In this document: in pieces, positions 7,138 through 14,577 of the stretch
Layout of the letters: each line of letters starts with the position of its first letter
How positions within the stretch are numbered: the stretch's first letter is position 1
From: a virus
Direction: 5' to 3' (one strand)
DNA length: 23,929 nt
IMG/VR virus record: IMGVR_UViG_3300047557_003291
Location: 1-23,929 of that record
Notes under the pieces: generated by a model
What the model was told of the DNA's origin: nothing
The model's input: only the letters and a program-made list of their open reading frames with translations
Databases searched by the model: none
Made by a program: the position numbers and the translations under genes

Positions 7138-8328
7138 ATGCCTCATACCGCACGAGTCCACCGCCGCGACTTCGGGGGCGTCACCAGCAAGGTGACGCGC
7201 ACTCCCCAGGGCGGCGTGCGTCTCGACGCGGCCCTGACCCGCACGGGCGTTTTCACCTACCGCGATCACGAGGGGCGATCATGGCGTGAGTACCGACCGG
7301 CCGAAGAGGTCTTTCGCGACGACTCGCTTGCGACCCTCGAAGCGGCCCCCGTCACCGAACTGCACCCCGAGAAGATGGTCGACGCAGAGACGTGGTCGAG
7401 CGTCACCGTGGGCACTCTCGCGGGAAGCCCTCGGCGCGACGGCATCTTCGTGGTGGCGCCCCTCACGGTGCAGCGCGCTGACGCCGCGGCGAAGGTCGAG
7501 CGACGCGAGCTTCACGACGTGAGCGCGGGCTACACCTGCCGCGTCGACTGGACCGCTGGTGTCTCGCCCGAGGGCGAGCGCTACGACGCGATCCAGCGCG
7601 ACATCCAATACAACCACTTCGCGCTTGGCCCCGAGGGGTGGGGCCGCGCCGGAACCGATGTCTCGCTGCGCATCGATGGCGCAGCGGAGCAGGTGCGCGG
7701 TGAGTCCGCGCCGAAAGGGATCACCGTGAGGAAGATCAAGATCAAGGGGCGAGAGTACAAGCTCGACGCCGACGACGAGGTCGCAGCGGCGCAGCAGGCC
7801 GTCGAAGAGCAGACCGCGGCCGTCGACTCGATGGGCGCAAAGCTCCAGGCTGCCGAGGAGGCGCTCAAGGGCGCCATCGGCGAGATCGCCGCCCTCAAGG
7901 CGAAGATCGAGGCCGAAGAGAAGAGCGAGCCGAAGGTCACCGAAGACATGGTCTCCGAAGAGGTCGCCGACGCGATCGCTTCGAAGCGCATCGCCCTGCG
8001 TGAGCGTGCCGCTCGCGTGCTCGGTGAAGAGAAGCTCGACGGGCTTTCGGCCCACGAGATCCACCGCAAGGTGATCGCGAAGACGCTGCCCACGGTGAAG
8101 CTCGACGGCATCGACGCGAAGGCGCTCGAGGGGATGTTCATCGCGGCCACCGAGGGCGCCACCGAGACGAAGCGCGCGGACTCGCTCCGCAACGCGCACC
8201 CGGGGCCCGCGACTCCGCGCGCCGAGCACGACGACAGCGAAGACAACCTCTCGCCCGCGGCGGCGCTCAACCGCCGCACGCACAACCACTTCGACAGCCG
8301 CGGCCGCGCCGCGACCACTGAGGCCTGA
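7138..8328 (+). CDS. DUF2213 prohead protease fused to a scaffold-like C-terminus
   Basis: 396 residues. Residues about 15-180 match the DUF2213 protease-type domain: TELHPEKM with H76, ELHDVSAGY with S129, then YDAIQRDIQYNHFAL (149-163) and GWGRAGTDVSLRID (167-180). H76 and S129 are the probable catalytic His/Ser of a U35-like head maturation protease. From about 197 the protein becomes a long charged coiled coil (215-265) and a helical tail, as expected of an internal scaffold. It lies just before the decoration and capsid genes and is the first gene after the 35-bp element. The ribosome site is poor for such an abundant product. Confidence 0.88.
   Translation: MPHTARVHRRDFGGVTSKVTRTPQGGVRLDAALTRTGVFTYRDHEGRSWREYRPAEEVFRDDSLATLEAAPVTELHPEKMVDAETWSSVTVGTLAGSPRRDGIFVVAPLTVQRADAAAKVERRELHDVSAGYTCRVDWTAGVSPEGERYDAIQRDIQYNHFALGPEGWGRAGTDVSLRIDGAAEQVRGESAPKGITVRKIKIKGREYKLDADDEVAAAQQAVEEQTAAVDSMGAKLQAAEEALKGAIGEIAALKAKIEAEEKSEPKVTEDMVSEEVADAIASKRIALRERAARVLGEEKLDGLSAHEIHRKVIAKTLPTVKLDGIDAKALEGMFIAATEGATETKRADSLRNAHPGPATPRAEHDDSEDNLSPAAALNRRTHNHFDSRGRAATTEA
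7726..8328 (+). CDS. Possible nested scaffold protein from an internal in-frame GTG
   Basis: Inside the protease gene, an in-frame GTG at 7726 follows AAAGGGA with a spacer of about 5 bases. It falls exactly where the protease domain ends and the coiled coil begins (residue 197, context GIT-V-RKIKIK). Initiation here would yield a 200-residue scaffold without the protease. Lambda C/Nu3 and related phages use this nested arrangement. The sequence shows a well placed start; use of that start is inference. Confidence 0.4.
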   Translation: MRKIKIKGREYKLDADDEVAAAQQAVEEQTAAVDSMGAKLQAAEEALKGAIGEIAALKAKIEAEEKSEPKVTEDMVSEEVADAIASKRIALRERAARVLGEEKLDGLSAHEIHRKVIAKTLPTVKLDGIDAKALEGMFIAATEGATETKRADSLRNAHPGPATPRAEHDDSEDNLSPAAALNRRTHNHFDSRGRAATTEA

Positions 8329-8330
8329 TC

Positions 8331-9170
8331 ATGGCGACCGCAGTCCAGACCGGCTCCTACGATTTCGCTCCCGCCACGGGCCTGCCCGGCCAGATCGCGC
8401 GCGTGAAGCCCGGCCAGCTCCTCCGCGCCTTCATCGCAGCCGCTGCGATGGCCCCCGGCCTCATCGCCTTCACGGGTCGCGCGGCCGGTGGCGACCCCGG
8501 TGAGGCCGGTCCGATGACCGCCCCCGCGGCGAGCGCCACCGCGCTGATCGCCTCGGGCGGCGCGAGCTCGGGCAGCATCCAGACGATCGCCGCGGCCGAC
8601 ATGAACGGCGACCTCGCGGAGACCGAGCTCTTCCCGCCCCGCAACGTCACGCTGACCCTCTCGTCGCACGCCGACTGGGACGCCACCACGGCGGTCGTCA
8701 CCGGCACCGACGAGAACGGCGCGACGGTCACCGAGTCGCTGAGCATTCCCAACGGTGGCAACGCCACCGTCACCGGCACGCAGATGTTCCGCACGGTCAC
8801 GCAGCTCGTCATCCCGGCGCAGTCGGGCACCGGCGGGACCTTCACCTTCGGCGTCGGCTCGACCTTCGGCACCGTCGACCACATCGTCGCTGGCGCCACC
8901 GTGCGCGACAACACGCGCAGCGCGGTGAACTACGCCGAAGGCGACCTGATGCCCGTCGCGCGCGACGCGGAGATGTGGGTCACCAGCGAGACCGCCGTGA
9001 AAGACGGAGACCCCGTGTACGTGCGCGTGCGCGTGGCGTCGAGCGAGACCATCGGCGCGGTCCGCGCAACGCCGTCGAGCGGCTACACCGTGCGGCTCAA
9101 GAACGCGCGCTTCACCTCGACCAACAGCGCGGGCCTGAGCCGCGTCGACCTCAACCTCCCGGCGGGCTGA
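8331..9170 (+). CDS. Head decoration/cement-type protein carrying a beta-rich domain shared with the sheath
   Basis: 279 residues, starting 3 bases after the protease stop. Residues 1-60 (GLPGQIARVKPGQ, then a small-residue hydrophobic run) and about 183-279 (AVNYAEGDLMPVARDAEMWV, AVKDGDPVYVRVRV, a C-terminal VRLKNARF) resemble the phage structural cement (gp24-like) fold placed just before major capsid genes. Between them, residues 103-175 form an extra domain closely similar to sheath residues 172-244. The extra domain probably projects from the capsid. Name by fold similarity and position; the extra domain is not part of the usual short cement proteins. Confidence 0.72.
   Translation: MATAVQTGSYDFAPATGLPGQIARVKPGQLLRAFIAAAAMAPGLIAFTGRAAGGDPGEAGPMTAPAASATALIASGGASSGSIQTIAAADMNGDLAETELFPPRNVTLTLSSHADWDATTAVVTGTDENGATVTESLSIPNGGNATVTGTQMFRTVTQLVIPAQSGTGGTFTFGVGSTFGTVDHIVAGATVRDNTRSAVNYAEGDLMPVARDAEMWVTSETAVKDGDPVYVRVRVASSETIGAVRATPSSGYTVRLKNARFTSTNSAGLSRVDLNLPAG
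8637..8855 (+). repeat. Shared virion-surface domain, copy in the head decoration gene
   Basis: Encodes about 73 residues (103-175 of the decoration protein) aligning without gaps to 12395-12613 in the sheath gene, about 44 residues identical. Shared landmarks are SSHA-WDATTA, IP-GGN-TVT and IPAQSGT-GTFT-GV. It is a Thr/Ser/Gly-rich, alternately hydrophobic sequence typical of a small beta sandwich. It lies inside a longer gene, not as a separate ORF. Confidence 0.8.
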
Positions 9171-9175
9171 TCACC

Positions 9176-10177
9176 ATGAAGACCCCTCTCAACCGCAAGA
9201 TGACGCCCGCCCGAAAGCGGCGCCTCGACACGCTCTTCACGCCCGCGGCGCGCGATGTCGTGCGCATGGCCGACGCGCTCGGCGAGCGCATGGACGCGAG
9301 CTCCACGCTCTTCCTCGCGAGGCTTCTAGAAGAGCTCGACAACGAGCTCTTCTACGTCGAGTACCCCGAGCACGTCGGCGTGCAGATCCTGCCCATCAAG
9401 AGCAACGTCAACCCCGGCGCCGACAACTACACCTACCAGGCGCGCGACCGCGTCGGAGCGTTCGCCCCGAGCGCGAACCTCGCCGACGACTCGCCCAACC
9501 AGGAGATCGCGGGTGACTACGTCACCGCGCCGCTCTACTCGTACCGCGGGCACTACGCCTACAGCATCCAGGACATGCGCCGCGCTGCGATGGCGGGTCA
9601 GCCCCTCGAGAACGAGAAGGCCGTTGCGACGCGCGAGAACTCGGAGACGAAGCTCGACGAGATCCTGGCTGTGGGCGACAGCTCGCTGGGGATCAAGGGC
9701 TTCTACAACAACGCGAACGTGACCTCGGTCAGCGCCGACACCGGCGACTGGACGAACAGCAGCACGGACGCCGACGAGATCGTGAACGACCTCAACAAGG
9801 TCGTGCGCGGCATCATCACGGACACGAAGGGCCGTGTGATCCCCAATGCGATCATCCTCACGCCCACGCAGTACGCGGCGGCGGACACGAAGCGTCTGCC
9901 CAACACCGAGATCAGCGCGCTCGACTTCTTCAAGAAGAAGAACCCGCAGATGATGGTGTCGCAGTGGGCGCGCGGCGAGACCGCGGGCGCTGCGAGCGTG
10001 CGTCGCCTCATGTGCGGACGCATGGACCGCCGCACCCTCGAAGCGCTCGTGCCTGTGCGCTTCGAGACGTTCCCGCCCGAGATCAAGGGCCTGGTCTACA
10101 AGGTCGAAGCGCACATGCGCGCGGGCGGCGTGATCTTCCGATACCCCGGCGCGTGGCGCTACATGGACGGGTGCTGA
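9176..10177 (+). CDS. Major capsid protein, DUF2184 family (HK97 fold)
   Basis: 333 residues from the ATG at 9176, five bases after the decoration gene's stop. The same frame is open further upstream, but those codons overlap the decoration gene and encode Arg-rich shadow sequence. Family features include LPIKSNVNPGADNYTYQARD (about 72-91), YSYRGHYAYSIQDMRRAAM (about 121-139), and LAVGDSSLGIKGFYNN near 165-180. The end, with PPEIKGLVYKVEAHMRAGGV, matches the P-domain strand region. It assembles the icosahedral shell. There is no long N-terminal delta domain, consistent with a separate scaffold in the gene upstream. Confidence 0.92.
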   Translation: MKTPLNRKMTPARKRRLDTLFTPAARDVVRMADALGERMDASSTLFLARLLEELDNELFYVEYPEHVGVQILPIKSNVNPGADNYTYQARDRVGAFAPSANLADDSPNQEIAGDYVTAPLYSYRGHYAYSIQDMRRAAMAGQPLENEKAVATRENSETKLDEILAVGDSSLGIKGFYNNANVTSVSADTGDWTNSSTDADEIVNDLNKVVRGIITDTKGRVIPNAIILTPTQYAAADTKRLPNTEISALDFFKKKNPQMMVSQWARGETAGAASVRRLMCGRMDRRTLEALVPVRFETFPPEIKGLVYKVEAHMRAGGVIFRYPGAWRYMDGC

Positions 10178-10178
10178 G

Positions 10179-10499
10179 ATGAGGGCGCGCGTCATCAAGC
10201 ACGCGGTCGACGGCGTCGCCCCCGGTGGCATCGTCGAGCTCGTCGACAACCTCGCCAACCGCACGCTCATCACGGCGGGTGTGATCGAGCCCCTGGAGCC
10301 CCTGCCCGAGCAGGTGCCCCCGAAGTGCGTCAAGCCCTCGCCCAAGAGCGAGCTCGCCGACCTCCGCGCGCGCTTCGACGCGTCATGGGCTGAGGCGCAG
10401 AGGCGCATCGTGGAGCTCGAGGGCGAGAACGCCGACCTCCGCGCGCAGCTCGCCGCGAAGAAGCCCTCGAAGAAGACCGACGCCCCCACCCAGGAGTGA
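10179..10499 (+). CDS. Small head-associated protein with C-terminal coiled coil
   Basis: 106 residues, ATG one base after the capsid stop. Residues 1-42 form a compact module (RVIKHAVDGVAPGGIVELVDN then LITAGVIEPLEP), like small phage proteins found just after capsid genes. Residues 60-93 (LRARFDASWAEAQRRIVELEGENADLRAQL) are heptad-like and likely trimerise or dimerise. The tail is Lys/Pro-rich. Candidate roles are a head fibre base or head-completion accessory; no direct motif decides. Confidence 0.65.
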   Translation: MRARVIKHAVDGVAPGGIVELVDNLANRTLITAGVIEPLEPLPEQVPPKCVKPSPKSELADLRARFDASWAEAQRRIVELEGENADLRAQLAAKKPSKKTDAPTQE

Positions 10500-10502
10500 G
10501 CC

Positions 10503-10814
10503 GTGTCTGTGACGCTGGCCTCCCTTCGTGAGCGATATCCCGAGATCGAGGCTACGCCCGATGCGGTGGTGACGCGCGCGATCGGGGAGGCCACGCGTCG
10601 CACTCACGCCTCCGTCTTCGGCGAGCGTCGTGACGACGCGATCGCCCTCCGCGCCATGCACCTCCTCGCGGTGTCACCCCAAGGCATCAACGCGCGCATC
10701 GAGGGCGCGAAGCCGGGCTCGATGGAGTCGACGCTCTACGGCTGCGAGCTCCTCCAGATCATCCGCGAGGCATGTGGCGGCGCTCACATGACCGGCGTGG
10801 GGCCGCTGCGATGA
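10503..10814 (+). CDS. DUF4054-like head-tail connector
   Basis: 103 residues, GTG start with AGGAG just upstream. The pattern LRERYPEIEATPDAVVTRAIGEA followed by a helical segment with AIALRAMHLLAVS fits the DUF4054 adaptor fold (small helical head-tail connectors). These sit beneath the portal and form the neck. The position right after capsid and accessory genes agrees. Overlaps the next ATG by four bases. Confidence 0.72.
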   Translation: MSVTLASLRERYPEIEATPDAVVTRAIGEATRRTHASVFGERRDDAIALRAMHLLAVSPQGINARIEGAKPGSMESTLYGCELLQIIREACGGAHMTGVGPLR

Positions 10815-11293
10815 GCTCGCGCGTCACCATCAAAGACAACGGCGCCGCGAAGCTCATGGAGCGCGCGCGCGCGCTCGCCAAGGGCGCGACCGTGCGCGTG
10901 GGCGTGCTCGATGATGCACCCAAAGAGGTCGGCGAGGGCGAGCGCGAAGGGCCTTACTCGCTGCTCGAGGTCGCCGCGGTTCACGAGTTCGGGGCGCCTG
11001 ACGCGGGCATCCCGCAACGCAGCTTCATCCGCGCGACGATCGACCTCAAGCGCACCGAGATCGAGGCGCTCCAGACGTCACTCGCGCAGCGTGTGGTCGC
11101 GGGCGAGCTCGATCCCTCGCAGGCCCTGGAGCAGCTCGGCGCGAAGGTAGCGTCGATGTGTCAGCTCCGCATCGCTGAGGGCATCGAGCCTGCGCTGAAA
11201 CCCGAGACGATCGCGCGCAAGGGCTCCTCGAAGCCGCTGATCAACACCGGGCAGCTCCGCGCGTCGATCACCCATCGCGTGATGGGAGGCTGA
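10811..11293 (+). CDS. Tail completion/neck protein (HK97 gp10-like or Mu gpG-like)
   Basis: 160 residues from the ATG at 10811 (overlap ATGA). An earlier in-frame start exists at 10772, but it would lie inside the connector gene. The signature is VRVGVLDDAP, then VAAVHEFGAPDAGIPQRSFIRATID (about 56-80), and the end KPLINTGQLRASITHRV. This is the typical order (hEFG, IP.RsF, LidTG.L..SI) of phage virion morphogenesis and tail completion proteins. It caps or joins tail and head. Confidence 0.85.
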   Translation: MSSRVTIKDNGAAKLMERARALAKGATVRVGVLDDAPKEVGEGEREGPYSLLEVAAVHEFGAPDAGIPQRSFIRATIDLKRTEIEALQTSLAQRVVAGELDPSQALEQLGAKVASMCQLRIAEGIEPALKPETIARKGSSKPLINTGQLRASITHRVMGG

Positions 11294-11297
11294 GGCC

Positions 11298-11885
11298 ATG
11301 GACTTCGCCGCCATCGAAGAGGCGCTCCGCACGATCGTGTCGAACTGCACCGGCATCGAGCGCCCCTGCGTCATCTTCGAGAACGCACCGCGCCCTCGCC
11401 ACAACGGACGCACGGCGCTGCTCTCGTGGGTGTCGATGGCGGGCCCCGCGCTCGACTCCGCCGCGTGGGAGTACGCCGAGAACACCGACCCCTTGCTGGA
11501 GATGACCCCGAGCGCGGAGGGCGCTCGCGAGGTATCGCTCCAGGTGGGCGTAGAGGTCTACAACGACGCGCGCCCTGGTCACTCCGCAGCCGCCATCGCA
11601 GAGCGCGCGCGCACTCGCCTCGCGTGGCCCTCGTCGCTCGCAGCGCTCGCAGCGGTCGACCTCGCGCTTGCGACGGTGGGCGCCTCGACGCAGGCCGACT
11701 ATCGCGGCGACGGCGGGCGCATGGTCTCGCGCCGCGTCTTCGAAGTGCGTCTGAACGCGGTCTCGCGCGAGGTCGATGAGGCAGGCCGCACGAGCTATAT
11801 CGCCACCGCAGAGGTCACGGGCACCGTGGTCGACGCGGCGAGCGCTTCAGTCTCCGACTCGATCCAGCCCCAGGAGTGCCCATGA
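11298..11885 (+). CDS. Neck/tail terminator-like protein
   Basis: 195 residues, ATG after GAGGC. Short motifs such as AIEEALRTIVSNCTGI at the start and the internal SLQVGVEVYNDARP then AAIAERARTRLAW suggest the alpha/beta fold of tail terminator proteins, which stop sheath and tube growth and join tail to neck. It precedes the sheath gene, where gp12-type neck terminators are found in DUF3383-sheath phages. The last 20 residues overlap the sheath start. Assigned by size, pattern and order; no decisive motif. Confidence 0.65.
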   Translation: MDFAAIEEALRTIVSNCTGIERPCVIFENAPRPRHNGRTALLSWVSMAGPALDSAAWEYAENTDPLLEMTPSAEGAREVSLQVGVEVYNDARPGHSAAAIAERARTRLAWPSSLAALAAVDLALATVGASTQADYRGDGGRMVSRRVFEVRLNAVSREVDEAGRTSYIATAEVTGTVVDAASASVSDSIQPQECP

Positions 11886-13510
11886 GCTTTCTCGACGACA
11901 TCGTTACGCTCTCGATCACGCGCTCCACGCGCACCCCTACGCGCGCGGGCTTCGGCGTCGCGCTGCTCCTCGCCTACCACACGCTGAACGCCGATCGCGT
12001 GCGCGAGTACTCGTCGCTTGATGGCATGGTCGACGACGGGTTCACGCCGTACGACCCGGCCTATCTCGCGGCGCAGAGCTACTTCGCGCAGTCGCCCGCA
12101 CCCACGCGCATCAAGGTCGGTCGGCGCGCGCTCGCCCCCACGCAGGTGGTCGAGCTCACTCCGTCGAGCCCGAGCGCGAGCGAGGTCTCCACCGTCAAGA
12201 TCGACGGTCTCACCGCGACCTTCACGGCGGACGGGACGCCCACGGTAGCGGAGGCGTGCACCGGCATCGCGGCCGCGATCAACGCGCTCGCCGACGTCGA
12301 CGCGATCGTCGCGACGGGCGCGAGCTCGGCCAGCGAGCAGGAGCTCAGCGGCTCGCAGCTCGATGGCGTGACGGGCTACGCGTCGATGAGCATCCCGCGC
12401 AAGATCACCTTCACCTTCAGTTCTCACGCGAACTGGGACGCGACCACCGCGACCCTCGCGGGGATCGACGGCAACGGCCTGGCGCAGTCGGAGTCGATCG
12501 CGATCCCCGACGGCGGCAACACCACCGTCACCTCGACGAAGAAGTATCTCCAGGTCACCTCGATCACGATCCCTGCGCAGTCGGGCACGTCGGGCACCTT
12601 CACGGTGGGCGTCGCGAAGCCCGTGACCGCGGACGGCACGAGCACCACGAAGGTGGTCTGCACCGCGAGCTCTGGTGAGCTTCATAGCTTCGAGCTCGTG
12701 ACGCCGAACCTCTCGCTCCACGACGCGACGACGAACCCCGGCGTCGCCACCGACCTCGCCGCGATCGTCGCGGCCGACAACGACTGGTACGGCCTGCTCC
12801 TCGACAGCAACTCGCCCGCGGAGGTCACTGCCGCGGCCGCGTGGACCGAGACTCACAAGAAGCTCTTCGGGTACCAGACGAGCGAGACCGCGCACCTGAG
12901 CGCGGGCTCCACGTCGGTGCTCGCGTACACGCTCAGGGCCGCGGGCTACGCTCGCACCGAGGGCATCTTCGCGAAGAAGCTCGGGACGAGCGATGCGTGG
13001 CTCGCGGCCGGGTGGATGGGCGCGCGATTCGCGAAGGATCCCGGCGCCGCGACGTGGAAGTTCGCGAGCCTCGCGGGCTCATCGGTCTACGACCTCACCG
13101 ACTCGCAGCGCGCTGCACTCGACGGCTACCGACTCAACTACTACACGACCGCGGGCGGCGTGGGCATCACCGCTGAGGGCGTCACCGCGTCGGGCGAGTT
13201 CATCGACGTCACGCGCGACCTCGACTGGCTCTCCGCGCGGATCCAGGAGGGCGTCTTCGGAGCCCTGATCAGCAACGACAAGATCCCCTTCACCGACGCG
13301 GGGATCTCAGCCGTGCTGAGCTCGGTACGCGCGGCGCTCAACGGGGCCGTGCGCGTCGGAGTGCTCGCGAGCTTCACCCTCTCAGCGCCGCGCGCTGCGG
13401 ACGTGTCGAGCGGCAACAAGGCGATTCGCCATCTGCCCGACGTGACCTTTCAGGCGACCCTCGCGGGCGCGATCCACTCTCTCACCATCACCGGCCGCGT
13501 GAGCGTCTGA
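11882..13510 (+). CDS. Tail sheath protein, DUF3383 family, with an inserted domain
   Basis: 542 residues from the ATG at 11882, which overlaps the previous stop and has CAGGAG 5 bases upstream; a GTG two codons earlier is less likely. The contractile sheath signature is clear: NDWYGLLLDS (about 300-309), ARTEGIFAKK, DPGAATWKFASLAG (386-399), NYYTTAGGVGIT, FIDVTRDLDWLSARIQEGVF (440-459), and KIPFTDAGISAV. Residues 172-244 hold the domain shared with the decoration protein, inserted within the variable outer part. Sheath subunits stack around the tube and contract at infection. Confidence 0.92.
   Translation: MSFLDDIVTLSITRSTRTPTRAGFGVALLLAYHTLNADRVREYSSLDGMVDDGFTPYDPAYLAAQSYFAQSPAPTRIKVGRRALAPTQVVELTPSSPSASEVSTVKIDGLTATFTADGTPTVAEACTGIAAAINALADVDAIVATGASSASEQELSGSQLDGVTGYASMSIPRKITFTFSSHANWDATTATLAGIDGNGLAQSESIAIPDGGNTTVTSTKKYLQVTSITIPAQSGTSGTFTVGVAKPVTADGTSTTKVVCTASSGELHSFELVTPNLSLHDATTNPGVATDLAAIVAADNDWYGLLLDSNSPAEVTAAAAWTETHKKLFGYQTSETAHLSAGSTSVLAYTLRAAGYARTEGIFAKKLGTSDAWLAAGWMGARFAKDPGAATWKFASLAGSSVYDLTDSQRAALDGYRLNYYTTAGGVGITAEGVTASGEFIDVTRDLDWLSARIQEGVFGALISNDKIPFTDAGISAVLSSVRAALNGAVRVGVLASFTLSAPRAADVSSGNKAIRHLPDVTFQATLAGAIHSLTITGRVSV
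12395..12613 (+). repeat. Shared virion-surface domain, copy in the sheath gene
   Basis: Second copy of the domain described at 8637-8855, starting at PRKITFTF and ending near TFTVGV. The third codon bases differ more than the residues, so the duplication is not recent, or it came through separate acquisition. Confidence 0.8.
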
Positions 13511-13520
13511 GGCAACGACC

Positions 13521-13952
13521 ATGAGCACCCCGAGCATCAAGGTTCACGATTCGAAGCAGGTTCACCTTTCGCTCGCCGGTCGCCTCATCGAGAGCGGACG
13601 CGATGAAGCGGCGTTCGTGACGACGGAGTTCACGAGCGAGGTTCTCAACACCACGAGAGACGCACACGGCAACCTCGTGGTGAGCCGCACCAACGACGAG
13701 AGCGCCACCATCAAGATCAAGCTCCTTCAGAACAGCGAGTCGCATCGGCTCATGGAGCAGCTCTTCGCGACGCAGCAGGCAGCGCCGAACGGATCCCCGA
13801 TCCCCTTCGAGCTCCGCGACATCCTCGGTGAGCGCGTCGAGCACGCGGAGACCTGCATGTTCTCGAAGCGCCCGAGCATCTCCTACGGCGCGACCGTCGC
13901 GGCTGTGGAGTGGGAGCTCATCACCAACCGCCTCATCCGTGAGGTGGTGTGA
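13521..13952 (+). CDS. Tail tube protein, DUF3277 family
   Basis: 143 residues, ATG 10 bases after the sheath stop. The sequence shows the compact tube pattern: DSKQVHLSLAGRLIESG at the start, then VVSRTNDESATIKIKLLQNSESHRLMEQL (about 53-81), FELRDILGERVEHAETCMFSKRPSISYG, and the end WELITNRL. It builds the inner tube through which DNA passes. The order sheath, tube, chaperone, tape measure is that of a complete contractile tail. Confidence 0.9.
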   Translation: MSTPSIKVHDSKQVHLSLAGRLIESGRDEAAFVTTEFTSEVLNTTRDAHGNLVVSRTNDESATIKIKLLQNSESHRLMEQLFATQQAAPNGSPIPFELRDILGERVEHAETCMFSKRPSISYGATVAAVEWELITNRLIREVV

Positions 13953-14395
13953 TGCTGCTCGCTCAGCCCGAGACGAAAGACATCGACGGCGTGCGCTACG
14001 TCGTGCTCCCGCTCCCCACGCGCGCCGCAACGCGCGTGGCTGCGCGGCTGCTCAAGATGGCCGGCCCCGCGTTCGGCGACGTCGCCTCGCTCATCGCTGC
14101 GTCGAAGGCGGTCACCAGCGCGCTCGAAGCTCTCGTCGCGGGCATCGCCACCGACCTCGACGACGACGCGATCGTCTTCGCGATGGAGCACTTCGCGCGC
14201 GTCACGACCTACCAGGACGGATCGCGCGTTCTGCCGCTCATCTCGGACAAGAGCGACGACCTCGACGAGCACTTCCGCGGACGCTTCGTCTCGCAGATGA
14301 AGTGGCTCGCGTTCGCCGCGTCGGTGTCGTTCCCTTTCGTGAAGGCGACCGCGGAGCCGACCGCGTCCGCCGCTCCTCCCCCCGCGGCTCAGTGA
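13952..14395 (+). CDS. Tail assembly chaperone (first frame)
   Basis: 147 residues from the ATG at 13952, with GAGGTGG upstream; a GTG directly before it is also in frame. It is largely helical (about 25-80), with a small-residue Ala-rich hydrophobic stretch and a Pro/Ala-rich end (TASAAPPPAAQ). Its place between tube and tape measure, followed by an overlapping short frame, is that of the gpG/gpGT chaperones that guide tube polymerisation around the tape measure. Sequence alone gives no strong motif. Confidence 0.7.
   Translation: MLLAQPETKDIDGVRYVVLPLPTRAATRVAARLLKMAGPAFGDVASLIAASKAVTSALEALVAGIATDLDDDAIVFAMEHFARVTTYQDGSRVLPLISDKSDDLDEHFRGRFVSQMKWLAFAASVSFPFVKATAEPTASAAPPPAAQ
14378..14383 (+). 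other. Candidate -1 ribosomal frameshift site (C6 run)
   Basis: Six C bases read as CCC CCC in the chaperone frame, four codons before its stop. A -1 slip here enters the frame of the 14392-14577 ORF with no stop in between and would yield a protein of about 208 residues. The tRNA in the P site would mispair at its first position, so the slip is imperfect by the usual heptamer rule. No stimulatory structure was calculated. Confidence 0.35.
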
Positions 14396-14577
14396 CGATC
14401 GAGGTACCGGGCCACATCTTTTGGCCTGCGCACCGGGTCGCCACGAGCGGCTACTACCACGACAGCCTGGAGACCATCATGGACCGCTGGAGCCTCGCGG
14501 ACCTCGTCGACGCATGGGACTTGTGCGAGGCATTCGACGTCGCGCGCGCTGAGTCCCCGAGGGGAGCGCAGCGATGA
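14392..14577 (+). CDS. Tail assembly chaperone, second frame (extension or separate small protein)
   Basis: 61 codons if started at the GTG at 14392, which overlaps the first chaperone stop. The preceding bases are pyrimidine-rich with no Shine-Dalgarno sequence, unlike most neighbours, so it may be made mainly as the -1 frameshift extension of the upstream gene. Content: IEVPGHIFWPAHRVATSGYYH, then a helical SLETIMDRWSLADLVDAWDLCEAF. Its stop overlaps the tape measure start. A gpT-like role is inferred from position. Confidence 0.7.
   Translation: MTIEVPGHIFWPAHRVATSGYYHDSLETIMDRWSLADLVDAWDLCEAFDVARAESPRGAQR

Noticed and set aside
8975-9175. Upstream extension of the major capsid frame
   Set aside because: The extra 67 codons overlap the decoration gene and encode Arg-rich sequence; the ATG at 9176 gives the expected capsid start and spacing.
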